Source: Candidatus Sulfopaludibacter sp. SbA3 (GTDB taxonomy: Bacteria; Acidobacteriota; Terriglobia; Bryobacterales; Bryobacteraceae). Taken from it: DNA of 29,488 bases. The position numbers and the translations under genes were made by a program. The stretch spans positions 1-29,488 of the forward strand of contig CAMDKT010000005.1 in NCBI GenBank assembly GCA_945900935.1, in the 5' to 3' direction. The notes below the pieces were generated by a model, which saw nothing but the letters and a program-made list of their open reading frames with translations, searched no databases and was not told where the DNA came from. Of the stretch, positions 9,501 through 15,426 are shown one piece after another. How positions within the stretch are numbered: the first letter of the stretch is position 1; each line of letters starts with the position of its first letter.

Positions 9501-9938
9501 GGCAGCTCTCTGTTCCAGAGCGGCACGCCGCTTCAGCTGAGCGGCGGAAACAACCAGACGTTCGCCGGAACCGCCAGGCCGAACTGGAACGGAAAGAATC
9601 CGACGATCGGCGGTCAGGACCTTGCGAACGCAGGCCGGGCGCGCTACTTCGACACCAGCGCGTTTTCGTTGAACGCGCCGTTCACGCTGGGAACCGCGCC
9701 GCGTTACATGCCCAACCTTTACGGTCCGGGCAACGCGAATTTCGATATCTCGCTGATCAAGAACACCACGATCCGGGAACGATGGCGGCTCCAGTTCCGG
9801 GCCGAGGCGTTCAACGCCTTCAACCGCGCACAATTTGGGAATCCGGTCACGGCTGTCAACAGCCCGATCTTCGGCACAATCACGAACCAGCAGAATCAGC
9901 CGAGGGACTTCCAAATGGCGCTGCGGTTGCTATTCTGA
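6501..9938 (+). CDS. Oar-like TonB-dependent outer-membrane receptor
   Basis: The protein has 1145 residues. ATG 6501 is preceded by AAGGAG with 7-nt spacing and starts a Sec signal peptide (MRTWAFAAASVVLSTAAVFA). Next come a carboxypeptidase-regulatory-like domain (about 24-105; GTITDSSGAVAPEVKVTA, DYRLPLLRPGTYRIDL, KAGFKSVTRSGIEL) and a plug with LEAIQ-type and QTNSYSAEYGNAGGG motifs near 215-240, then ITKSGTNNYHGSLFEYLRND. The long beta-barrel closes with QMALRLLF, an aromatic C-terminus as expected for BAM-dependent insertion. Overall architecture matches the divergent receptor at 2985-6317, but the two differ strongly in sequence, so they probably take different substrates. The stop TGA 9936-9938 is 4 bp from the GTG of the next gene, indicating a two-gene operon with an FG-GAP/ASPIC-UnbV protein. 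Transcription probably starts from the promoter at 6436-6465. Confidence 0.92.
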   Translation: MRTWAFAAASVVLSTAAVFAQSTASISGTITDSSGAVAPEVKVTATHEATGIRSEALSIGNGDYRLPLLRPGTYRIDLQKAGFKSVTRSGIELQVAQGLRANFQLDLGAVTETISVGDSAPLLETDSNVLGGVVSTDKFENIPLKGRNSSAMMLLTPGVRLPSRVVTAPVIESHWQFFSINGSRPNQNQFVLDGSNNNDVGFNGPEYSSPVEAIQEMRVQTNSYSAEYGNAGGGVINTITKSGTNNYHGSLFEYLRNDKFQAGNFFANMEGRQKPALRANQFGGTFGGPIKKNKLFYFGSFEGLRQRSPAVNVISVPTSLQKAGDFSQTLTSTGALVRVADPRSTRPDPARPGQFVRDLFPGNRIPSNRINPVSSAINKYFPEGNVSGLPLTNLNNFFFNGTNPQKTDDVSIRMDYQINDSTQLMGRFSDTFVNFKQPSYFGNIADPYNQNTDQRHMNSVLKLNKTFNPSLVGEFVFSWNRFFHYRTRLSTRNFNPTDLGLPAYVAANSVVLGFPQFNIDGMSPIGGYIHEPHGYDRPNGAVNMIMMRGKHSLKYGGSYNVGRLNGIGQHNNAGLFTSGKSFTQGPDPFDASVASGAGYATFLLGNPTAGTHWPNTTDTAATAKNLGFFFQDDFKVNTKLTLNLGLRWDIESPRTERFNRLTNWNHAGTATLSNGVAVRGGPMFPNLGGLDRGQWNRQTNNWQPRIGLAFNVFKDTVIRTGFGIFYGNSYGGAANYNQLANFGFGCSTPVNASIDGGLTPAASFSDPFPQGFCRQNTSDLGLLSNLGENIAAVNRDHQVPKTISWSFDVQQRLPKDVLFNITYSANRGLNLMGFRELNQLNPEHLALGTQLNAPVPNPYLGVIRIGPLSAATTTRGQLLRPYPQFQTVTGAIDTYGASTYHALFVKGERRFANGFTLLGSYTFSKIIDDAPGGQTGLCCDFSRGDMMNFYNTRGERSIGSYNTPQTLVISYVYELPFGPGKKFASQAGAMGRIVGGWQLSGSSLFQSGTPLQLSGGNNQTFAGTARPNWNGKNPTIGGQDLANAGRARYFDTSAFSLNAPFTLGTAPRYMPNLYGPGNANFDISLIKNTTIRERWRLQFRAEAFNAFNRAQFGNPVTAVNSPIFGTITNQQNQPRDFQMALRLLF

Positions 9939-9942
9939 GCGG

Positions 9943-11643
9943 GTGCGCGTTTCCGTCCGCCTGGCGATACTCGGCGTCTCCGCGGCCGGATGGGCCACAT
10001 GGTCCTATCTGGCCGGGGAGGTGCGACCGGCGGCGATCCGTTTCGAGGACATCGCCGGCCGCGCCGGTATCGACTTTGTCGTAAAAAACTCGGCCGCGGG
10101 ACTGAAGCATCAGATCGAGACGATGATCTCCGGAGTTGCCGTTCTCGATTACGACAACGACGGCCGTCTGGACCTCTATTTCGTCAACGGCGCGCGGATT
10201 CCCGGACTGGTCAAAACCGGTCTAGAGTTTCACAACCGGCTCTACCGGAATAAGGGCGGCACGTTCGAGGACACGACGGCGCGCGCCCGGGTGGCGGGAG
10301 AAGGCTACGGCATGGGGGTTGCGGCCGCCGATTATGACAACGACGGTTTCACCGATCTGTTCGTGGCCGGCGTCAACCGCAACATTCTCTACCGGAACCA
10401 AGGCGACGGCACGTTCCGCGACGTGACGAAGGACGCGGGACTGGAGGGAATCGACCCGAACCGCGGCAAGCTGTGGAGCATCGCCGCCGGATGGTTCGAC
10501 TACGACAACGACGGTCTGCTCGATCTGTTCGTGGTCAACTACTGCGTCTGGAGCCTGGACGAAGAAAGGGTCTGTGGCGATCCGAGAGGCGCCTACCGAA
10601 CCTACTGCGATCCGCGTCTCTATAAAGGACTGCCGAACAATCTGTATCGCAACAACGGCGACGGGACCTTTCGCGACGTGTCGCAGGCGTCGGGCATCGG
10701 CGGTCACGTGGGGAAGGGGATGGGCGTCGCGTTCGCCGACTACGATCAGGACGGCGATCTCGATGTTTTTGTCGCCAACGACACCGAGCCGAATTTTCTG
10801 TTCCGTAACGATGGAGGCGGCAAGTTCACCGAGACAGGGTTCCGCGTGGGCGTGGGCTATAACGATGACGGCCGCGCGGTGTCCTCGATGGGGGTGGATT
10901 TCCGCGACTATGACAACGACGGGCTCGAAGATGTGTTCGTGACGGCGCTGACGAACGAAACTTTCCCGCTGTTTCGAAACGTGGGCAAAGGGTTCTTCGT
11001 GGACGCCACGCACGCGAGTCTGATCGGGAAGCCGAGCCTGCCGTTCAGCGGCTGGAGCGCGGGGATCTACGATCTCAACAACGACGGATTCAAGGACATC
11101 CTGGCGGCGGCGGGCGACGTACAGGACAACACCGAGCTTCTGTTCAGCCGGAAGGCGAAGCAGGCGAACCTCCTGCTGGCAAACCTCGGCAACGGAAGGT
11201 TCGCCGACGTAAGCGCGGGAGCGGGTCCGGCCCTTCGTCCCGAAGCGTTTCACAGAGGGCTGGCCTTCGGAGACTTCGACGGGGACGGACGCGTTGACGC
11301 GGCGGTCACGCGGCACAACGAGCGCGCCGCAATTTTGCGAAACACGTCGGCGCCCGAGAACCGATGGCTGGCGTTCCGGCTCAAGGGGCGCGTGAGCAAT
11401 CGCGACGGAATCGGCGCGCGCATCCACCTGGTGGGCGAATCGGGCCGCGAGCAGTGGAACCACGCAACCACGTCCACCGGGCTGGGAGGATCGAGCGATC
11501 GGGCGGTCCACTTCGGGTTGGGGCAGGACCGGCTTGCGAGGCTTGTAGAGATCCGCTGGCCGAGCGGAGTTATCCAGCGGCTGGAGAACGTCGCGACGGG
11601 GCGGTATGTGGACGTGGAGGAACCTACGGTTTCGCGGCGCTGA
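9943..11643 (+). CDS. CRTAC1-family exported protein: FG-GAP/VCBS repeats plus ASPIC/UnbV domain
   Basis: The protein has 566 residues from GTG 9943, chosen because it lies 4 bp after the receptor stop and opens a hydrophobic leader (VRLAILGVSAAGWATWSYLAG). The frame extends upstream into the receptor, where it is not protein-like. Seven calcium-loop motifs of the D-x-(D/N)-x-DG-x-x-D type can be read (DYDNDGRLD, DYDNDGFTD, DYDNDGLLD, DYDQDGDLD, DYDNDGLED, DLNNDGFKD, DFDGDGRVD), consistent with one seven-bladed beta-propeller. The C-terminal about 100 residues (NRWLAFRLKG, NRDGIGARIHL, HFGLGQ, VEIRWPSG) form the ASPIC/UnbV domain. Family members are extracytoplasmic; their biochemical role is largely unknown, with carbohydrate or protein binding usually proposed. 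Coupling to the receptor suggests a surface or periplasmic partner of the import system. Confidence 0.88.
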   Translation: MRVSVRLAILGVSAAGWATWSYLAGEVRPAAIRFEDIAGRAGIDFVVKNSAAGLKHQIETMISGVAVLDYDNDGRLDLYFVNGARIPGLVKTGLEFHNRLYRNKGGTFEDTTARARVAGEGYGMGVAAADYDNDGFTDLFVAGVNRNILYRNQGDGTFRDVTKDAGLEGIDPNRGKLWSIAAGWFDYDNDGLLDLFVVNYCVWSLDEERVCGDPRGAYRTYCDPRLYKGLPNNLYRNNGDGTFRDVSQASGIGGHVGKGMGVAFADYDQDGDLDVFVANDTEPNFLFRNDGGGKFTETGFRVGVGYNDDGRAVSSMGVDFRDYDNDGLEDVFVTALTNETFPLFRNVGKGFFVDATHASLIGKPSLPFSGWSAGIYDLNNDGFKDILAAAGDVQDNTELLFSRKAKQANLLLANLGNGRFADVSAGAGPALRPEAFHRGLAFGDFDGDGRVDAAVTRHNERAAILRNTSAPENRWLAFRLKGRVSNRDGIGARIHLVGESGREQWNHATTSTGLGGSSDRAVHFGLGQDRLARLVEIRWPSGVIQRLENVATGRYVDVEEPTVSRR

Positions 11644-12406
11644 GTTTCCGGCCGAGGGCGGTCTCGCGTTCCCCATCGGCGGCGCGTCCGAGGCGGAAAT
11701 AGACTCTTCCAAGGAGAAGCCGCGCCGCAGTGTAGGAGGGATCGAGCGAGACGGCTTTCGTTAGGCGGGCGACGGCCTCGTCGAGTTTTCCTTCCTGGGA
11801 GAGAATGCGGCCGAGGTCGAAGTGGGCGCGCGGGGAATCCTGGCGGGCGTCGAGGAGCGCGGCCTTGGCTTCGCCGAGCCGTCCCTGGCGAAGAAGGAAA
11901 GCGCCGAACTCGACGCGGGGATCGGAGTCGGGGAGCGACTTGCCGTCGTCTTTGGCGACACCTTCGCGAAGCTGCTGTTCGGCTTCGGCGGCGCGGCTGG
12001 CGGCCTCGTAGGCGAGGCCGAGGGCGGTGTGGGCGCGCGCGGCGCGGCCGGAGGATTTCAGAGCGGTACGATAGGCGGCGATCGCGTTATCGTAGCGGCC
12101 GAGATTGTAGGAGGCGAGGCCGTAGTAGAAGCAGCCGTCGGGATCGTGCGGATCGATCTCGCAGGCACCGCGAAGCGGTTCTTCGGCGAGCTTGTTGTCT
12201 CCGCGGTAGGCGTGAGCGACGCCGAGTCCCCTGAGGGCCGGAGCGCTTCGCGGAGACCGCTGGAGGGCCTGCTCGAAAGCGGCGATCGCTTCATCGATCC
12301 GGCGTTCGCGCAGCAGGGCGGCGCCGCGGTCGTAAGCGGTTTGGGCGGCGAGGGCCAGGGAGAAGAGATATGCCAGACCGAGCCGCCTTACGAGAGACAC
12401 CGACAT
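11624..12406 (-). CDS. Exported TPR-repeat protein
   Basis: The protein has 260 residues, with an N-terminal hydrophobic leader (LVRRLGLAYLFSLALAAQ, about 5-22), so probably exported or anchored facing the periplasm. The rest is tandem tetratricopeptide repeats: AAFEQALQRSPRSAPALRGLG, a repeat around EEPLRGACEIDP, AIAAYRTALKSSGRAARAHTALGLAYE, AKAALLDARQDSPRAHFDLGRI, and AVARLTKAVSLDPSYTAARLLLGRVYF, giving about six repeats that form a protein-binding solenoid. It is convergent with the CRTAC1-like gene and the two 3' ends overlap by 20 bp. TPR proteins often occur beside CRTAC1-family genes, which may point to a shared complex, although here they are on opposite strands. The exact partner cannot be inferred. 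The stop is TAG. Confidence 0.8.
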   Translation of the reverse strand: MSVSLVRRLGLAYLFSLALAAQTAYDRGAALLRERRIDEAIAAFEQALQRSPRSAPALRGLGVAHAYRGDNKLAEEPLRGACEIDPHDPDGCFYYGLASYNLGRYDNAIAAYRTALKSSGRAARAHTALGLAYEAASRAAEAEQQLREGVAKDDGKSLPDSDPRVEFGAFLLRQGRLGEAKAALLDARQDSPRAHFDLGRILSQEGKLDEAVARLTKAVSLDPSYTAARLLLGRVYFRLGRAADGERETALGRKLSAAKP

Positions 12407-12466
12407 CAGTATAAGGGATCGGCGCCCCCGCTGCTTTGTAAGAGAGTAGAATGCGTGGGAGGCTCA

Positions 12467-13474
12467 ATGCACACACCCACATTTCAATGCAGCCGGCGGC
12501 ACCTCATGGGGCTGGCTGCCACCAATTTCGCCGGCGCTATGACCGCGCTGGACTCGGCCGGACTGCGGAAGATGCTGGAGCCGCCCACTGGCAAAGTCCC
12601 CGTGGTGATCGATACCGATACGTTCAATGAGATCGACGATCAATACGCCGTGGCGTACGGCATTCTGTCGCCCAATCGAATGGACGTGGAGGCGGTATAC
12701 GCGGCCCCGTTTGTCAATGACCGCTCAAAGAGCGCGGCTGAGGGGATGGAGAAGAGCTATGAGGAGATCCTGCGCATTCTGAAGTACCTGGGACGTAGTG
12801 CGGATGGCTTTGCCTTCCGCGGTTCGGAACGCTTTTTCGCCGGCGCTGGCAAGCCGCCCGACAGTCCGGCGGCGCGCGACCTGATCAAGCGCGCCATGCA
12901 GCCGCGCTCCACGCCGCTTTATGTATTGACGCTGGGCTGCCCGGTGAATGTGGCATCGGCGATTCTCCTGGAGCCGAAGATCAAAGAGCGGATTGTGGTC
13001 GTGTGGCTGGGCGGCACCACGCATCAGTGGCCCTCGGCGCGCGAGTTCAACTTGAACCAGGACCTGCCGGCTGACCGCGTTCTGTTCGATAGCGGCGTGC
13101 CGCTGGTGCAGATCCCGACCAAGAACGTGTCGGAACATCTGCGGAGCACAGTGCCGGAACTCCAGCGGCAGATGAAAGGGCGTTCGCGGCTCGGCGACTA
13201 CCTATTCGATCAATTTGTGGAGTACGAAAAGACCTACACGAAGGGCAAGGGGCCGAACTACCCGTATTCGAAAGTGATCTGGGACATTTCGGTAATCGCC
13301 TGGATCATCGATCCGAAGTGGGTGCCTTCTGAGTTAGTGCCGAGCCCAATACTGACCGATGATTTCCGCTGGAAGCAGGAGGCAGGCAGGCACCAGATCC
13401 GTGTTGCCACGAACCTGCAGCGCGACGCGATTTTCTACGACCTGTTTGAGAAACTGGCGCGTACTGGGGGCTAG
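12467..13474 (+). CDS. Exported inosine-uridine nucleoside hydrolase-like protein
   Basis: The protein has 335 residues. ATG 12467 follows GGGAGG (12457-12462) closely and opens a twin-arginine-like leader (CSRRHLMGLAATNFAGA, about 8-24). The open frame continues far upstream only as an antisense shadow of the TPR gene. The N-terminal calcium and catalytic motif of nucleoside hydrolases appears as VVIDTDTFNEIDDQYAVAYG (D49, D51, D57, D58), a variant with two extra residues relative to the classical DTDPGIDDA. The TLGCPVNVASAI segment matches the family TLGPLTNIA region. The usual C-terminal HDP/HDA histidine is replaced by a WDISVIAW segment, so classical nucleoside hydrolysis is uncertain; a related N-glycosidase or ribosyl hydrolase role is possible. 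Before the insertion sequence arrived it would have been about 78 bp upstream of the third receptor in the same direction. It ends at TAG. Confidence 0.78.
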   Translation: MHTPTFQCSRRHLMGLAATNFAGAMTALDSAGLRKMLEPPTGKVPVVIDTDTFNEIDDQYAVAYGILSPNRMDVEAVYAAPFVNDRSKSAAEGMEKSYEEILRILKYLGRSADGFAFRGSERFFAGAGKPPDSPAARDLIKRAMQPRSTPLYVLTLGCPVNVASAILLEPKIKERIVVVWLGGTTHQWPSAREFNLNQDLPADRVLFDSGVPLVQIPTKNVSEHLRSTVPELQRQMKGRSRLGDYLFDQFVEYEKTYTKGKGPNYPYSKVIWDISVIAWIIDPKWVPSELVPSPILTDDFRWKQEAGRHQIRVATNLQRDAIFYDLFEKLARTGG

Positions 13475-13483
13475 TCAGACCAT

Positions 13484-13488
13484 TTGTA
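13484..13488. repeat. Left copy of the 5-bp target-site duplication (TTGTA)
   Basis: TTGTA directly abuts the left end of the insertion sequence and is repeated exactly at 15358-15362 directly outside the right end. A base C follows both copies, so a 6-bp reading is possible, but the CCT-starting terminal repeats favour 5 bp. An exact duplication indicates that this copy arrived by transposition and that little has been lost from its flanks since. Confidence 0.8.
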
Positions 13489-13525
13489 CCTAAATTATGC
13501 ATAGAATCACGCCGCCCGCCGCTGG
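13489..13525 (+). repeat. IS left terminal inverted repeat
   Basis: CCTAAATTATGCATAGAATC (13489-13508) aligns without gaps to the reverse complement of the right end, with 15 of 20 matches; the next 17 bases match at 10 positions. It is the transposase recognition end distal to the transposase start. Confidence 0.75.
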
Positions 13526-13672
13526 TCGCGCGGACACACCACCGCTCTCCAGCGCTTGGTCAGCCGGCCGCGGCGGCATCTGAAAAGTAACTCGCCCTAA
13601 GTCTGTTTCGGTTTTTCTCTACTTCGTTCACCTCCCTTTGCACCGCTCTTGATCCCCAACCGCCATGCCTGC

Positions 13673-13705
13673 ATGGGTTTGCCCATCACGCATAATGTTT
13701 TATGC
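13673..13705. repeat. Two tandem hairpins downstream of the transposase gene
   Basis: ATGGG-TTTG-CCCAT (13673-13686) and GCATAA-TGTT-TTATGC (13690-13705) are perfect short inverted repeats lying 38-70 bp beyond the transposase stop codon. They could form the 3' end structure of the transposase message, but neither has a clear U tract on the minus strand, so a terminator role is only possible. Confidence 0.4.
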
Positions 13706-13742
13706 ACGCCGATCCCTTCGGCCCAGGCACGCACCCAGCGCC

Positions 13743-15215
13743 TCACTCCAGGGCAACGGGGATGACCGGCGCGAAGCCCTCGCCGGGCAGAACGACTCTA
13801 CCCAAGCGGCTCATCAATCGATGGAACAACCCCTGCTCTTCGTAGTGATCGCCGTAGCTGATTCCCGTTTGTCCCGCGTGTCTCCAGATCTTGGCCGCCA
13901 CGAACAGAAACCGCAACCGCGCCGTCGACAGCATCGTATGCTTGAGCGTCTCCACCGTTTCCTCCTCCGGACGTTGGAAAAGCAGGAGCCAGCAATTCAG
14001 GTTATAAGCCAGCATCGCCAATTGAAAATGATTGGCGTTCATGCCGAAGCGCCCCGAGGGATGCGCCGTCAATCCAACATCGTTGTTGGCCTCTTTGATC
14101 AGGTTCTCCGCGCCTGCCCGCCGATTGTAGAACCAGGCAACCCAGTCGATGGGCTGGGTTTCGATGTTGGTGACGAATACCCGGTACTTCACCTTGCCGC
14201 AAGCGAATAACTGATATTGCTCCGCCGGCTCTTGCTCCGTGCCTTCTTCGTCCTCTTCGTCTCCTTCCGGATCGTGATATCGCAGCGCCACAAACCGGAA
14301 CTCCGATTTCCATCCATCCGGTTGGTAGCGGAACTCGCACTCCTCGTCGGCATCGGTCATCGGCGACGGCTTCCAATCGGCTTTCCGCAACTGCTCCAGC
14401 AGCCGCGCCGTTTTCCGCGCCACCACCACAAACTTGCAGTCCCACTTCACATACGCTTCCACCGCATCCCAGCAGTAGAAACCCGAATCGGCCCGCGCGA
14501 ACCGCTTGACGCCCGTCTCGGGAATGCTCTGGAACGCTTCGGCCAGATGATCGGCGATCTGTTTGCCCGTCGGCTTGTTTCCGTTGCGCAACTGCCCGGC
14601 CAGATACTCGCGCGTCTCGGCCAGAAACGTCAGGATCGGTTGATAGCTCTTCTTGCCTTTCTTACCTGGGTTGTACGCCTTACGCGCCCCCATCTGCTTG
14701 CCGTAGAGGGTATGCACCGTCGTGTCGGTGTCCAAGGTGCAAGACTTCAGCCGCACGTTGGCCGCCGCCCACACCCGCTCCCGCAATTTCCGCTGTAGTT
14801 TGAGCACCTGCCGCTGCACATTGATATGCAGCGAAGCCAGAAACCGCCAAAACGTCGACTGCCCAGGAAGCGCCACCACCTGCAAGATCCCCGTCAACAT
14901 TGGGTCCTTGGCCATGAAGCGAAGTTGGCTCAGCCGCGCAAATCCCACATACAGGCCAAGCACGATGGCCAGCACAAATTTCGACATCGGCATGGCACGC
15001 GTCAAGCGATTCACGGTAAGGCACTCTTCCACCAGCGATTGGAAACCGACTTTCTCCAGCATCGTGACGACCGGAAACAGTCCTCCGTACGGAGTTAGAT
15101 TCTTCGCGTTGAAGTCATAGTGCGTGGAAGCATTGATTTTATTAGCCTCCGCGGGCTTCTCGCCGGCCCCTTGTTTTACGGGGGGGTTGGCGCTATTCTG
15201 TTTTCTGTTCTTCAC
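13743..15215 (-). CDS. IS1380-family DDE transposase
   Basis: The protein has 490 residues and appears intact. The start is GTG 15215, supported by a strong Shine-Dalgarno AAGGAGG at 15227-15233 (11-nt spacing); no ATG lies near. A DDE catalytic core can be read: LDTDTTVHTLYG (D162 or D164), ARADSGFYCWDAV (D243), and YNRRAGAENLIKEANND (E370), whose Y-R-E spacing follows the IS4/IS1380-type signature. RADSGFY and YN-R---EN-IKE are hallmark IS1380-family segments. Residues 317-333 form a strongly acidic insert (DEEDEEGTEQEP) before the last catalytic acid. The protein would cut and paste the 1869-bp element using the CCT-starting ends. Intact frame, ends and duplication all suggest a recent and possibly still active insertion. 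It ends at TGA. Confidence 0.88.
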   Translation of the reverse strand: MKNRKQNSANPPVKQGAGEKPAEANKINASTHYDFNAKNLTPYGGLFPVVTMLEKVGFQSLVEECLTVNRLTRAMPMSKFVLAIVLGLYVGFARLSQLRFMAKDPMLTGILQVVALPGQSTFWRFLASLHINVQRQVLKLQRKLRERVWAAANVRLKSCTLDTDTTVHTLYGKQMGARKAYNPGKKGKKSYQPILTFLAETREYLAGQLRNGNKPTGKQIADHLAEAFQSIPETGVKRFARADSGFYCWDAVEAYVKWDCKFVVVARKTARLLEQLRKADWKPSPMTDADEECEFRYQPDGWKSEFRFVALRYHDPEGDEEDEEGTEQEPAEQYQLFACGKVKYRVFVTNIETQPIDWVAWFYNRRAGAENLIKEANNDVGLTAHPSGRFGMNANHFQLAMLAYNLNCWLLLFQRPEEETVETLKHTMLSTARLRFLFVAAKIWRHAGQTGISYGDHYEEQGLFHRLMSRLGRVVLPGEGFAPVIPVALE

Positions 15216-15218
15216 CTT

Positions 15219-15302
15219 TTGGGTGACCTCCTTGAGGTTGAATTAGCGAAGCGGGAAACTTCGCTAATCTCTGTTTTACCTCATGTTTATGGGGTCACCC
15301 AA
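15219..15302 (-). promoter_or_regulatory. Nested inverted repeats in the transposase leader, around its Shine-Dalgarno site
   Basis: Outer arms 15219-15228 and 15293-15302 are perfect 10-bp complements (TTGGGTGACC and GGTCACCCAA). Inside is a perfect 10-bp stem with 7-nt loop (ATTAGCGAAG 15242-15251, CTTCGCTAAT 15259-15268). The Shine-Dalgarno AAGGAGG (15227-15233) enters the outer stem and can also pair with the adjacent CCTC through a 3-nt loop. A transcript entering from outside the element would carry the whole fold and could hide the start site, as known for IS10 and IS50; that is inference here. Confidence 0.5.
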
Positions 15303-15320
15303 GGGTTCCTCTCGGCTCAG

Positions 15321-15357
15321 CCTGCGGATGCGGGCCAGATTCTGTGCATAGAACAGG
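15321..15357 (-). repeat. IS right terminal inverted repeat
   Basis: Read on the minus strand it starts CCTGTTCTATGCACAGAATC, matching 15 of 20 bases of the left end. It lies upstream of the transposase gene, so any transposase promoter must lie between it and 15215. Confidence 0.75.
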
Positions 15358-15362
15358 TTGTA
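15358..15362. repeat. Right copy of the target-site duplication (TTGTA)
   Basis: An exact copy of 13484-13488, directly outside the right terminal repeat. Removing the element and one copy restores a continuous spacer reading from the nucleoside-hydrolase-like stop codon to the receptor leader. Confidence 0.8.
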
Positions 15363-15386
15363 CTGAGCCATTGTTGTGTGATAGCG

Positions 15387-15409
15387 TTGCTGATTATTCG
15401 GTTCAGCAA
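15387..15409 (+). promoter_or_regulatory. Hairpin in the leader of the third receptor
   Basis: TTGCTGA (15387-15393) and TCAGCAA (15403-15409) are perfect 7-bp arms around a 9-nt loop, 17 bp before the receptor ATG and just before the GGAG ribosome-binding site at 15418-15421. It could be an operator or an mRNA structure; nothing in the window decides between them. Confidence 0.3.
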
Positions 15410-15426
15410 GAACCTACGGAGTGTCC

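Larger units (their letters stand above)
13489..15357 (-). mobile_element. Complete IS1380-like insertion sequence, 1869 bp
   Basis: The element holds one transposase gene on the minus strand (13743-15215). Terminal inverted repeats start CCT at both ends: left 13489-13508 and the reverse complement of right 15338-15357 agree at 15 of 20 positions, sharing TATGCA and AGAATC, with weaker similarity continuing to about 37 bp. Exact TTGTA duplications flank it. Size, CC-starting ends and short duplication all suit the IS1380 family. It interrupts the roughly 78-bp spacer between the nucleoside-hydrolase-like gene and the third receptor, 69 bp before that receptor's ATG. The 254 bp between left end and transposase stop hold no gene but contain two small hairpins; the right subterminal region holds nested inverted repeats over the transposase leader. 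Confidence 0.85.

Noticed and set aside
8517..9914. 465-codon open frame antisense to the 6501 receptor
   Set aside because: Arginine/glutamate/valine-rich shadow composition, no domain, and it covers a well-conserved barrel on the other strand.
10222..11712. 496-codon open frame antisense to the CRTAC1-like gene
   Set aside because: It mirrors the repeated aspartate/glycine-rich calcium loops of the sense gene as runs of VVVIV and has no recognisable domain or start context.
11822..12466. Long N-terminal extension of the nucleoside-hydrolase-like gene
   Set aside because: It is antisense to the TPR gene and glycine/alanine-rich, as expected from a GC-rich shadow frame; the leader and ribosome-binding site point to ATG 12467.
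13472..13482. TAGTCAGACCA as a second FadR/GntR-type operator in front of the third receptor
   Set aside because: It fits TNGTNNNACNA but has poor arm symmetry and includes a stop codon; about seven such matches are expected by chance in this window.
13673..13705. Short repeated hairpins as a CRISPR-like or REP array
   Set aside because: The two hairpins differ in sequence, occur once each, and lie inside the insertion sequence.
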